Origin: CAWCUU01 sp963798855
Lineage (GTDB): Bacteria; Gemmatimonadota; Gemmatimonadetes; Longimicrobiales; RSA9
Assembly: GCA_963798855.1 (NCBI GenBank)
Contig: CAWCUU010000001.1
Location: 1,612,001-1,676,000, forward strand
DNA: 64,000 nucleotides
Reading direction: 5' to 3'
Part shown: piece by piece, positions 44,713-55,034 of the stretch
Layout of the letters: each line of letters begins with the position of its first letter
Position numbering within the stretch: position 1 is the stretch's first letter
Position numbers and translations under genes: made by a program
The notes under the pieces: model-generated
The model's database searches: none
Told to the model about the DNA's origin: nothing
The model's input: the letters and a program-made list of their open reading frames with translations, nothing else

Positions 44713-46193
44713 CGCTGTGTAAAAGCTGTTTTCTGTAAAAGTGAGTTGAGGGGGAGTCCGCCGAGGCGGTTGCAGAGACGGGCCCCGATCCCTTCGGTTG
44801 AGTGGAACTCGCAAAAGATTCACTTGACCGAGGAGGGAATCGTGACCCGTCCGAACCAATCTCAGGACGTGACGGAGTGGATGCAAGCGGTGCTGGAGTC
44901 GGACCGGGATCTGTTGGCGGAGATTCTGGCGGCTGGAATGCAGGCGCTGATGGAGTCGGAACGGGACGTGTACGTCGGGGCGGGGCCATTCGAGCGAGGC
45001 GAAGCGCGTAGGGCCCAGCGCAATGGCTACAAGCCGAGGACGCAGCGGACACGGGTGGGGGTGCTGGAGCTTCGGGGTGCCGCAGACGCGGGACGGGGGC
45101 TTCTATCCTTCGGTGCTGGAGCGCTACCAGCGGAGTGAGGGGGCGCTGATCAGTGCGCTGGCCGAGTGCTACGTGCAGGGCGTCTCGACGCGCAAGGTGG
45201 CGGCGATCTGCGAGGAGCTGTTCGGCGAGCGTCTGAGCCACGAGACGGTGAGTCGCTACGCCCAGGAGATGGACGCGGAAGGCGAGCCGTGGCGGGAGCG
45301 GCCGCTGGAGGAAGCCTTCGCGTATCTGATCCTTGACGCGCGCTACGAGAAGGTGCGAGTCGACCACCGGATCGTGGACGTGGCGGTACAGGTGGCGATC
45401 GGAGTGAGCGCGGCGGGACACCGGCACGTGCTGGGGGTGGAGGTGGCCATGGGCGAGACGACGGCGACCTGGTCGCACTTTCTGGCCCGTCTGCAGGAGC
45501 GGGGCTTGAGCGGCGTCCAGCTCGTGGTGGCGGACGCCCATCCGGGGACTGGCGGAGGCCCGCCGGCGGCATCTGCCGGGTGTACCGTGGCAGCGCTGCC
45601 AGCGGCACTTCCTCATGAAAACGCTAAAGAAGGCTCCCAAGAGGCTCGAGGACGAGCTTCACAAGCGGCTGCGCCGGATCTGGGACGACGCCGAAGACCA
45701 CGAAGCTGCGCGGGCGGCGCTGGGAGACCTCGCGGCCGAGCTGGCTCCGAAGCACCCCGACCTCGCGGAGTGGCTCGAGGTGGAGGGTCAGGAGACCCTG
45801 AGCTGCTTCCATTTCCCGGACACGCACCGCCGCCGGATCCGTACTACGAACGGGAACGAACGGGTGAACCAGGAATTGCTGCGCCGGACCCGGGTCGTGC
45901 GGATCTTCCCGAATGTGGAGAGCCTTCGGCGCCTTGCGACGGCGCTCCTGAAGGAGTGGCACGAGGACTGGGTGACGGGCCGGCGCTACCTGCGCATGGA
46001 GCCGCTGGTCGAGCGGGAGCGGACCGATCTCGCGGCCGCCTGAGAAGGGACGCTGAGGCAGGAATCCGGTGGAGATCAACGTGGCCTCCCGCGCCTTCGG
46101 CGCTTCGGCCCTCGACCTCACCCGGTAGCAGGATGAACAGATCACACAACCGAGGGGCTCAGCCCACTTCTACAGAAAAAAGTTGACACAACT
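44713..46193 (+). mobile_element. IS256-family insertion sequence with 8-bp target duplication
   Basis: A 1481-bp element flanked by GCGGGATA at 44705-44712 and 46194-46201, an 8-bp direct repeat of the size this family makes. Imperfect terminal inverted repeats: 44724-44750 matches the reverse complement of 46158-46184 at about 22 of 27 positions around the core TTTTCTGTAnAAGTG. The only gene inside is the transposase (44842-46043). Confidence 0.9.
44842..46043 (+). pseudogene. IS256 (Mutator-type) transposase, two +1 frameshifts
   Basis: About 400 residues. GTG 44842 has AGGAGGG upstream. DDE residues: first Asp in YLILDARYEKVR, second in QLVVADAHPG, Glu in TNGNERVNQELLRRT. It also has the family motifs VSTRKVAAICEELFGERLS and VRIFPNVESLRRLATALLKE. 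Two breaks are both single extra G's: near 45077 (CGGGGTG for CGGGTG, before PQTRDGGFYPSVLE) and near 45549 (CCGGGGACTG for CCGGGACTG). Removing both gives an intact transposase, so the element may be active and the breaks sequencing errors. Confidence 0.85.
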
Positions 46194-46201
46194 GCGGGAT
46201 A

Positions 46202-46760
46202 GCCCGCTAGGGTGAAGTTGGAAGCGGTTTGAGTTCAACGAGGTAGTGGCGCGTCTGGCTCCCGCTATCGAGGCGGTGGAACGCCAGATCCCCATCAGCC
46301 CGGTGTCCAGGGTTGGAAGTTGGCGGCGGCTGTGCAGCGACTGGAAGCGGCGGGCGGGCGCGCGGTACTTGAGGAACTCGTCCGGACGATCCAGACCACC
46401 GGCACTGCAGATCACCCGTTTCGGGAATCCTTTCTTGCACTGACGGAATCCCGTCACCTCATCGCAGTTGTCGAGACCCTCATAGATCACCTAAATGAGG
46501 GCGACCTGCGAGAACTGATCAAAGGAAGCAGTGATCCGGTTGCAGATCGGACCAGCGCACGGCTCCGGACCCGGCCTTTTGAGAAGTACGTCGCGGCCAT
46601 GCTCCTGCTCGCTGGTTGGCCCGTATTTCACCAGCATGTAACACGAGGGATGACGCGGCCGACTACGATCTGCCTGCCTCGCTCGTGGTCGAGGATGGGA
46701 TCCTCTGGTCCAGGAGGGGTCGAGGACTATGTCCATCGTCAAGGTGACTTGGCCGCAGAG
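46202..46760 (+). pseudogene. Decayed gene of unknown function, right of the IS element
   Basis: A plus-strand coding trace in two frames: EFNEVVARLAPAIEAVERQI (about 46230-46290) then AAAVQRLEAAGGRAVLEELV, ESFLALTESRHLIAVVETLI and RPFEKYVAAMLLLAGWPVFH (46320-46640), and AADYDLPASLVVEDGILW in a third frame. It is helical and has no family I can name. No intact start or stop connects the pieces. Confidence 0.45.
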
Positions 46761-47684
46761 CTGGCTTTAGCCTCGCCAGCCGTCCGCGCTCCACGGGTGT
46801 ACACGGCCCGAGCCAAATCCTTTCAAAGTCGGCGAGGGTATAGAGACGGTCGAGACAGTCGTCGAACGCCTGCCAGTCCATCTCCTCCGCCGCTTGAGCG
46901 AGGCCCGTTGATGATTGATCGGAAGCCCAGCGCATGGAACTCATGCCGGTGGTCGCGCCACGTGGTGATGACGCGAGCCGCTCGTTCGGCGTTGGATACG
47001 GACTCGGCGTTGAGGTGTTGGTAAATGTCTACCCTGGATTCCAGCTACGCATCAGAAGCTCCGCACCCGATCGGGCATGGGCGCGTCGTGGGCCACCCGG
47101 CTCCGCATCTGGGCCAGGCCCGACCAGGCGCCCGCGAACGAGGGGTCGAGCTCGACGGCGCGACGGAAGTACTCCAGCCCCACGTGCGCGGCGCTGTCGC
47201 TCCGAAGGAGGGTCAATGCGCTGCGGCACCGCAGGGTGTAATTTCAGTACGAACCGAACCGGAGCCCGGAGTAGCCGCGCAGGAGACAGAGGCCCCGCGG
47301 CTCCGGGGGTAGCCATCACCTGGAGGAAGTGATGCTCTCGGAGGAGGAGTTGAATGAACTGGCGGCGGGACTGGTTGGCACCTGGGGGCGGTCGACGGCG
47401 ACCAGTACGTCGTCGAGCCCACCCCGGAGCGGGGCACACTGCCCAGTCTCTCAATGGTCGGACGGTCGGCGCTGCCTGGGTGATATCCCGCGGCCGAAGG
47501 ATTGCCTCCCGAGCGGACCAGACCGACCGTGCACCTGAACGGCCACACGGCGTGCAGTAGTCGTTCGGCCCAGCCGATCTCCACCAGCCCGCCAGAGGCT
47601 CTCGGCGAGTGTGCCAGCGCCCCGCAGCGGTGCGGGTGGGAGGCCGCCCGGCAACGCGGGAGGCGTCCCGGCATCCCGTCGCAC
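46761..47684. other. Decayed region between unknown remnant and AraC gene
   Basis: Apart from the tetratricopeptide fragment (47052-47240) I see only short disconnected frames. Composition stays GC-rich. It looks like the debris of one or more former genes on the minus strand. Confidence 0.4.
47052..47240 (-). pseudogene. C-terminal fragment of a tetratricopeptide-repeat protein
   Basis: The minus frame reads AAHVGLEYFRRAVELDPSFA then GAWSGLAQMRSRV and stops at 47054-47052. 'GLEYFRRAVELDPSFAGAWSGLA' fits one TPR unit (W/L/G-A-F-A-P positions). Similar TPR tails occur in soil-bacterial serine/threonine kinases. No upstream part is in frame. Confidence 0.55.
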
Positions 47685-48481
47685 GTGAGATCCGTGCCCG
47701 CTCCCGTCCTGCTCGGACCCACCCACGCATGCGGCCCGTTCCGCGTGCGGGAGGTGGCCTACGCTCCGGCGTACCGCCAGCCGCACCATGCGCACGCCTG
47801 CACGGGGGTGACGCTGGTGTTGGGCGGCGCCATCCGCGAGCACGCCTCCGGCACGGACGAGATCGGCTCGGCGTTGAGCATGGTGGTGAAACCCGCGGGC
47901 TTCGCCCATGCCAATCAGGTCGGTCCGCAGGGGGCGCGCACGCTGCAGGTGATGTTCGACCAGGAATGCTGGATGACCTTGCGGAAGAGCGGGTGGCCGC
48001 GGCGTCGTGGCGTTGGCTGCACGCGCGCCCGCCGGCGGCCGCTATGCTGGGGCTGCTGCGGGTGGTGCGGTCCGAGGGGGAGAGGGCGGGGTTGGCGGAC
48101 TGCGTCATCGAGGTACTGTCGGCGCTGCCGGAGGATGCACGCCTGCCGGGCCTTCCACCCACCTGGCTGCGGCGGGTGCGGGAGGCGTTCGATGATGCGC
48201 CGCTGGCCTCTTCCACCGTCGCCGACCTGGCTCGCGCCGCGCACGTCCACCCCGTGTCTTTGTCCCGCGCCTTCCGCCGCCACTACGGCTGCAGCATCAC
48301 GGATTACCGGCGGCGCCTGCGGCTGCGGCGCGCGGCCGCCGCCATCGAGGCGTCCCCGTCCACGCTCTCGCGCATCGCCCACGAGGCCGGCTACGCCGAC
48401 CACCCCCACCTGTGCCGAGACTTCCGGGACGCCGCCGGCGTGAGCCCGTCCCTATTCCGGGTCCTGTCGCGGCAGGGCTAG
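47685..48481 (+). pseudogene. AraC family transcriptional regulator, one frameshift
   Basis: About 265 residues from GTG 47685. The N-terminal sensor is a cupin-like domain (ACGPFRVREVAYAPAYRQPH, HAHACTGVTLVLGGAIREHA). The C-terminal AraC domain has two helix-turn-helix units (STVADLARAAHVHPVSLSRA, FRRHYGCSITDYRRRLRLRR; STLSRIAHEAGYADHPHLCR, DFRDAAGVSPSLFR). The frame changes near 47970, where an A-run (GGAATG, expected GGAAATG) is probably one base short, a deletion, unlike the other breaks. It is followed 64 bases later by the serine hydrolase gene, which it may control. Confidence 0.75.
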
Positions 48482-48545
48482 CTCCGTTCAAGCGCCTGCC
48501 CGGTGGGCGGTGCTATCCTGGGGGCAGACGAACCCTGGCGACGGA

Positions 48546-50069
48546 ATGGCCGTGCTGCACAAGATCCTCGTGCCGACCCTCATCCTGGCCGCTCTCACGG
48601 CTGACGGTGCCGGAGCCCAGTCCACCCTGGGTGGCGACTGGCGCGCCGACATCTCCCGCTTCGCAACCCGTGTCGTGGACGCGGGCCTCGCGCCCGGTAT
48701 GGCGGTATCGGTGGCCGTGGGCGACTGGGTGGCATACGCGCGCGGTTTCGGTGTCGCGGACCTGGCGAGCGGCCGCCCCGTGACGGACGACACCCCCTTC
48801 TACATCGCCTCCAGCACCAAGTCTCTGACCGCCACCGCGGCCGCCGTGGCGGCAGCGCGGGGTGAGCTGGATTTCGCCGCCCCCATGGTGCGCTACCTCC
48901 CGGAGGCGCGCCTGCCCGAAGGCGTGCCGCGCGAGCGCATCACCGTACACGACCTGGCAGCGCTGACCCACGGGCTATCGGGCGACGGCCCCGTGACGCT
49001 GCGCACGGCCTATTCGGGGGAGTTCACCCGCGAGCAGCTCCTGGACCTGCTGCGTTTCCACGCCCCCACGGGGAAGTACGGCACCTTCGATTACAACAAC
49101 CTGGGCTACAATCTCCTTGGAATGGTGCTGGAGTCCATCTACCACGAACCCTGGAAGGACGTGGTGCGGCGCCTGGTGCTGGAGCCCATCGGCATGACCT
49201 CCACCAGCGCCTACCTGTCGCGCATTCGCCCCGATCGCGTGGCCGTGCCCCACGAGGCGACGCCCACAGGGTGGGCGCCGCTTCCAATCGGCAAGGACAA
49301 TGCGAACCTGCACGCGGCGGGCGGCCACTTCGCCTCCGCGCGGGACCTGGCCCGCTACCTCGCCGTCCACATCACGGGCGGAGTGGTGGAGGGGCGACGC
49401 GTGCTGCCGGCGGAGCCACTGCGCCTGACGCACCAGCTGCAGGCGGCGCAGGACCGGGACTTCGGCCCCTACCACCGCTGGGGGTGGGGGTACGGGTGGG
49501 ATCTGGGCACGTTCGGGCGCGACACCCTGATCCATCGCTTTGGCGCATTCGGCGGCTACCGCTCTCACATGTCCTTCATGCCGGCTCGCGACGTGGGCGT
49601 GGTGGTGCTGGTGAACGGCGACGGGCCCGCCTCCCCCGCCGCGGACCTGGTGGCCACCTACGCCTACCACCGGCTACTCGGAAAGCCGGACCTGGATACA
49701 CGCTACGGCGCGCGGCTGGACAGCCTGGTGGCGCAGGTCGTGGGGTACCGCGAGCGCCTGGCCGCCCATCTGGCGGAGCGGCGCGCCCGCCTGGCCCCGC
49801 TCCCACACCCCCTGCAGGATTACGCTGGCGTGTACGAAAGCCCGCTCCTGGGACACATGGAGTGGCGCGTGGTGGCGAACGGGCTGGAGCTGCGCATGGG
49901 CGTGGTACGGAGCCGCGCCGAAGTCTACGACGCGGAGAAGAACCAGCTCCGCATCGAGGTGGGAGGTTCGGGGGAGGTCGCGCAGTTCCTCTTTCCCGAG
50001 GGGGGTCGGCCGGCTGGCGCGGTACGGCTGGCGGGGGTGGAGTTCGCGCGCGTACCGCCATCGCCGTGA
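48546..50069 (+). CDS. Serine hydrolase, beta-lactamase class C/esterase family
   Basis: A 507-residue exported penicillin-binding-protein-like hydrolase. Signal: MAVLHKILVPTLILAALTAD. The SxxK motif is in IASSTKSLTATA (nucleophile Ser), the YxN motif in FDYNNLGYNLLG, and the HxG-like third motif in HRFGAFGGYRSHM. A beta-rich C-terminal domain of about 120 residues (LQDYAGVYESPLLGHMEWRV) follows, a common addition in esterase-type members. The start is ATG 48546; the longer frame has no better site. Substrate unknown: peptide or ester. Confidence 0.88.
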   Translation: MAVLHKILVPTLILAALTADGAGAQSTLGGDWRADISRFATRVVDAGLAPGMAVSVAVGDWVAYARGFGVADLASGRPVTDDTPFYIASSTKSLTATAAAVAAARGELDFAAPMVRYLPEARLPEGVPRERITVHDLAALTHGLSGDGPVTLRTAYSGEFTREQLLDLLRFHAPTGKYGTFDYNNLGYNLLGMVLESIYHEPWKDVVRRLVLEPIGMTSTSAYLSRIRPDRVAVPHEATPTGWAPLPIGKDNANLHAAGGHFASARDLARYLAVHITGGVVEGRRVLPAEPLRLTHQLQAAQDRDFGPYHRWGWGYGWDLGTFGRDTLIHRFGAFGGYRSHMSFMPARDVGVVVLVNGDGPASPAADLVATYAYHRLLGKPDLDTRYGARLDSLVAQVVGYRERLAAHLAERRARLAPLPHPLQDYAGVYESPLLGHMEWRVVANGLELRMGVVRSRAEVYDAEKNQLRIEVGGSGEVAQFLFPEGGRPAGAVRLAGVEFARVPPSP

Positions 50070-50148
50070 CTCGAGGATACGCATGGCCGACCCGCACTCG
50101 GAACGGAGGGGGAAGGCGCCGTAGATTCGTGCGAGGAACCGAGCCTCG

Positions 50149-51105
50149 CTACAGCTCCACTTGCGCTCCCAGCTCGACCACCCGGTTCGGCGGCAGCCGG
50201 AAGAACGACGTCGCGCTGCGGGGATTGCGGCTCAGGAAGGCGAACAGCTTTTCGCGCCAAAGCGCCATCCCCCGGGCCCGTCGGGGGGCTATGAGTGTCT
50301 CGCGGCCGAGAAAGTAGGTCGTCTGCATCGGACTGAGCTCGAGGCCGCGCTGGCCGTGCAGCGCTGCGAGCGCCAGGGGCACGTCCACGTCTTCGAGGAA
50401 ACCATACCGAGCACGACGCCGAAGAAGTCCTGGCCGTGGGCATTCACGTCCGCGCGGTCGCCGAGCTGCACGTGCGGCACTTCCTCCGTGAGCACCGCAA
50501 GGAAGATGACCTGCTCGTGCAGCACCTTGTTGTGTTTCAGGTTGTGCAGGATCGCCGGCGGCCTTCCCTCGGGGTCACTGGACATGAAGACGGCCGTCCC
50601 GGGGACGCGGTGTGGCGGATTGGGTGCGATCGAATCGATGAAGTGCTGCACGGGGAGTTCGCCGGCCTTGACCCGGGCGGCGAGGATCTGGTGGCCGGTC
50701 TTCCAGGTCGTCATGAGGGTGAAGACGAGGGCGGCCACCACCAGCGGGAACCAGCCACCGTCGGGGATCTTCACCAGGTTGGCGCCCCAGAAGGAGAAGA
50801 GCACGGTCGTAATGACCATGGTCGTGGTCACGGCGACGCCATAGGCGGCCGCCAGGTTGCTCGAGCTGCCGAAGCCGATCACGAGTCCGGAATGCACGCC
50901 ACCATGAGCGCCCAGTTCACGGCCGGGATGTAGATCTGGCCGATCTCGGTGGCGGAGGTGTGTTCGATGTTGAGGCGCGGGCTGTAACCAAACTGCACGG
51001 ACTGCATCGAGAGCGAGAAGGAGCCGGAGATCACGGCCTGCGACGCGACCACGGTGGCGGCCGTCGCAATGGCGACCATGGCAAACTGACCCGGTGCTCT
51101 CACCC
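50149..51105 (-). pseudogene. kup: KUP-type potassium transporter, copy 2, truncated C-terminal part
   Basis: Only the second half of a KUP protein. It begins abruptly near 51105 ([20 protein letters not shown]), followed by [80 protein letters not shown] and, after two more frame changes, RSATSFFRLPPNRVVELGAQ + VEL. The first ten or so membrane helices are missing; the upstream sequence belongs to another gene. It is related to copy 1 (39084-40960) but clearly diverged, so not a recent duplicate. Confidence 0.8.
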
Positions 51106-51137
51106 TCCACCGGGTTCGCTGCCCGTGGGATGAGCTC

Positions 51138-51507
51138 TCAAAGCTCGTCGACGATGCGAGCGATCTCGTCCTCGATCCGCCAGGTCTCTTCGAGCCGGCG
51201 TGTCTCCCGGGCGAGATCCTCGCGCTCGGCGGCGTCGTTCGGGGCGATCTCGAGGGCGAGTCCGAGGACGGGGCCGAGACGGCGCAGCGGCGTACGGCTG
51301 CGGGCGAGCCGCCGCGCGAACGCGTCGGCGGACCCGACCTCCTCGATGACCGCGCCGGCGCGCTCCACGACCGGCGCGGGTCCGCCGGTGATGTTCCGGT
51401 ACGCCAGCGCGCGCCGCAGCAGCAGAGCGCCCTCCTCGCCGCGGATCGGGAACACCTTGTCCGGCGCCCACGGATCGCAGCGTAGCGAGGGCGTCCCGCG
51501 TGGACAT
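51138..51507 (-). CDS. Small charged helical protein of unknown function, possibly frameshifted
   Basis: The intact frame (51138-51455) encodes [20 protein letters not shown] then [20 protein letters not shown] and an acidic helical tail. An in-phase-of-translation start (ATG 51507, [11 protein letters not shown]) lies in another frame and joins as [16 protein letters not shown], so one or two bases are probably wrong near 51475. I do not recognise the family. It abuts the truncated kup copy. Confidence 0.45.
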
Positions 51508-51715
51508 CTGGATCGGCCGGATGGTCTCGATCCGAATGGCTGGCCGACGTCCTCGGGCGCTGACGCACCACGAGGGCAGCGCTCGCCGACCGGACATCCT
51601 GAGCACTGTGGGCAGCCGTACGGGCGCCGGAGCGCGGGGGTGCGATCAGGCGATGGCCCTTCCTATATTCCCTCCCCTGCCGAACCCACACCCTACTCGT
51701 GCGACGGAGGAGTCG

Positions 51716-54700
51716 ATGCGTGCGTCGATGCGCTGCCGGCTGGGCCTCGTCCTGCTCGCGGTCGGAGCCGTGCCTGCGCCACTCCGGGCGCAGCGCGGCG
51801 CAGGCGGCGAGAAGCGAGTGGACCAGCCGGCGCCGCTGCAGTTCGAGTACATGGGTCCAGAGAGCGCCGGGCGCATCGCGGCGGTCGCCGGAGTGCAGGG
51901 CGATGCGTCGACGTACTACCTCGGCGCGGCATCGGGCGGTGTGTGGAAGACGACGGACGCGGGCCAGACGTTCGCGCCCGTGTTCGATGGTCAGCCGGTG
52001 CAGGCGATCGGCGCGCTCGCCGTCGCGCCGTCGGATCCGCAGGTCGTGTGGGCCGGCACGGGCGAGGCGTGGGCGATCCGCGACGCGGACATCATGGGCG
52101 ACGGCGTCTACAAGTCGACCGATGGCGGTGTCACGTGGAAGCACATGGGGCTGAAGGAGACGGGCCGCATCGGCCGGATCCTCGTCGACCCGCGCGACGC
52201 GGACGTCGTCTACGTGTGCGCGCTCGGCCGCACGACGGGACCGCAGCAGGAGCGCGGCGTCTACCGGACGAGAGACGGCGGGAAGACCTGGGACCGGGTG
52301 CTGTTCGTGGATCCCGAACACGGGCTGCTCGGGGCTGGCGATGGACGCGAACGACCCCGACGTGCTGTTCGCCGGCATGTGGCAGGTCGAGATGCACACG
52401 TGGGTGATGCAGTCGGGCGGGCCGGGCAGCGGCGTCTACGCGACGCGCGACGGCGGCGACCACTGGACAGCACCTGACCGCGGGGCTGCCGAAGCCCCCG
52501 GTCGGCAAGGTCGACGTCGCGGTCGCGCCGTCGAACTCCGATCGCGTCTACGCGCTGATCCAGACGGCGGCGCAGGGCTCGGTCTGGCGCTCCGACGACG
52601 GCGGCAAGAGCTGGGAGGTGGTGAGCTGGGACCGGACGCTGATCGGCCGCGCCGGCTACTACATCCGCATCGCGGTGAATCCCGGCGACGCGGACGACGT
52701 GCTGGTCATGAACAGCAGCTTCCACCGCTCGACCGACGGCGGGCACAGCTGGTCTCCGCCGGCTCGGCGGCTGCGGCGACTGCCACGACATCTGGATGGA
52801 CCCGCTGGACCCGGACCACTGGATCGAGACCGGCGACGGCGGCGCCGGCATCACGCGCGATCACGGCCGCAACTTCGACCAGGTGCAGCTGCCCATCGGC
52901 CAGATGTACCACGTGGAGGTGGACGACCGCACTCCGTACTGGGTCTACAGCAACCGCCAGGACGACGGCACGATGCGCGGCCCGAGCGACTCGCCGGTGA
53001 CGGTCCCCAACGTGCCGGCGTACGCGAAGGCGCCGCCGCGGCGCGGCTTCGGCGGCTTCGGCCGCCCGCAGCGGGACGAGGACCGCTGGCAGGGCGGCCT
53101 GGGCGGCTGCGAGTCGGGCTTCACGCTGCCGGAGCCCGGCAACCCGGACATCGTCTGGGCCTCATGCTATGGCGACGAGGTGACGCGCTACGACGACCGG
53201 CTCGGTCGCGCTCGCTCCGTGAGCCCATGGATCCACACGCTGGACTCCCCGCCCACCGACCTGAAGTACCGCTGCCACTGGACGCCGCCGCTGGCGATCG
53301 ACCCGTTCGACCCTCGGACCGTCTACTACGGCTGCCAGGTCATCTTCCGCACGCGCGACGGCGGCCAGAGCTGGGACGTGATCAGTCCGGACCTCTCGAC
53401 GCGCGACTCGTCGCGAATCGCGTTCTCGGGCGGCATCCCCGGCACCACGCCGCCGAACGTGCTGGGCGACAACCTGGGCCAGTACTACGGCGAGGTGGTG
53501 TTCGACATCGCGCCGTCGAAGATCCAGCGGGGGCTGATCTGGGCCGGCACGAACGATGGCCTGATCTGGCTCACGCGGGACGCAGGCAAGCACTGGACGA
53601 ACGTGACGTCGAACGTGCGCGGGCTCCCCGCGTGGGGCACCGTGCGCAAGATCGAGCCGTCGCACTTCGATGCCGCGACCGCATACGCCTCGGTGGACTT
53701 CCACCTGATGGACGACCGCGACCCGTACATCTACAAGACGACGGATTACGGGAAGACGTGGACGCGCATCAGCGACGGCCTGCCGCACGGTCATCCGCTC
53801 GACTACGTCATGGCGGTGACCGAGAACCCGAACCGCCGCGGGATGCTCTTCGCCGGCACCGGCCACGGCTTCTACTACTCGATGGACGACGGCGCAGAGC
53901 TGGACGCAGCTGCAGGACGGGCTGCCCGCGGCGCCGGTGAGCTGGGTCGTCGTCGAGCCGCGCTACCACGACGTCGTCGTCTCGACGTACGGCCGTGGCC
54001 TCTGGGTGATGCGCGACATCACCCGCCTGGAGCAGCGCGACAGCGTTCCGCCCGGCGCGGCCGCGTTCCTCTATCGCCCGCGGGTCGGCATCCGGCACGC
54101 GCGCAGCGGCAGCGCCGACTTCCTCTACGGGCTCGCCGCGGGCCCGGACTCCGTGGTCACGTTCGAGGTGCTGGACTCCGCCGGAACGGTGATCCGAACG
54201 CTGCACGCCGAGGGCCGGCCGGGGCTCAACCGCGCGAGCTGGGACGTGCGCTACGAGGGACCCGACCAGATCGCGCTGCGCGCGGCCGCGCCGTACAACC
54301 CGCACGTGATGGAGGAGCCGCGCTTCCGCGGGCACGAGACCCGGCCGATCGTGCACTGGGGCATCGAGTCGCCCGAGCACGTCGGACCGCTCGCGACACC
54401 GGGACGCTACAGCGTCCGGATGACGGTGGACGGAAAGACGCTGTCGGAGCCGTTCATGGTGATCGAGGACCCGGAGATCACGTCATCGCCGGCGGATCTA
54501 CGCGCGGCGACCGCCATGCAGATCCGGATCCGCGACGGCATGAACCGCGTCGTGGATATGGCGAACCGGCTCGAGGTCATGCGCCACCGGATCGAGGAGC
54601 TGAGGTCGCAGCACGCGGGCGACGCGAGCCTGTTCGCGGCGCTGGACACGCTGAACGAGCGGATGTTGGACGTCGAGCTGCGGCTGCTCACGAAGACTGA

Positions 54701-54977
54701 GCTGAACTCGGACGACAAATGGTACGTCGAGTCGAACCGGCTCTACCTGCAGTACGTGTGGCTGTCGGCGGAGGCCGGGACGGGCGGCGGCGACGTCCAG
54801 GGCGGGGCCGAGTACGCGCCCACGGAAGCCACGAAGGCGTGGCTCGCGTCGCTCGAGCGGCGGCTCGGCGAGGCGAGCGAGGCATTCGAGACGCTGATCG
54901 GGCAGACGGTGCCCGCGTTCAACGCGCGCATGAGCGGCAGGCTCGCGGCGATCGAGGTGCCACCGGCGAAGCGCTGA
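51716..54977 (+). pseudogene. Sortilin/BNR-repeat exported protein, four +1 frameshifts
   Basis: About 1085 residues. ATG 51716 has GGAGG upstream and a signal peptide. The body is a VPS10/sortilin-like double propeller with Asp-box motifs: [78 protein letters not shown] and YIYKTTDYGKTWTRISDGLP. The C-terminal domain (VSWVVVEPRYHDVVVSTYGR onward, frame to 54977) is the usual ending of such 'glycosyl hydrolase-like' proteins. Frame changes near 52315 (extra C), 52470 (extra G), 52770 and 53895 (extra A) all move the frame by +1. The function is unknown; a peptide- or glycan-binding scaffold is plausible. Confidence 0.8.
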
Positions 54978-55034
54978 TCGAGCCCCACCAGCCGGCACCG
55001 CGCCTCGCACCGGGAAGGCCCGCGTCCGGTGGGC

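Noticed and set aside
44443..44841. Upstream extension of the IS256 transposase frame
   Set aside because: It crosses the left terminal repeat and the target-site copy; the transposase starts at GTG 44842 with a good ribosome site.
51100..52399. Long minus-strand frame opposite the BNR gene
   Set aside because: The part from 51137 to 52399 is a shadow; only its last part (50879-51105) is real, as a piece of the truncated kup copy.
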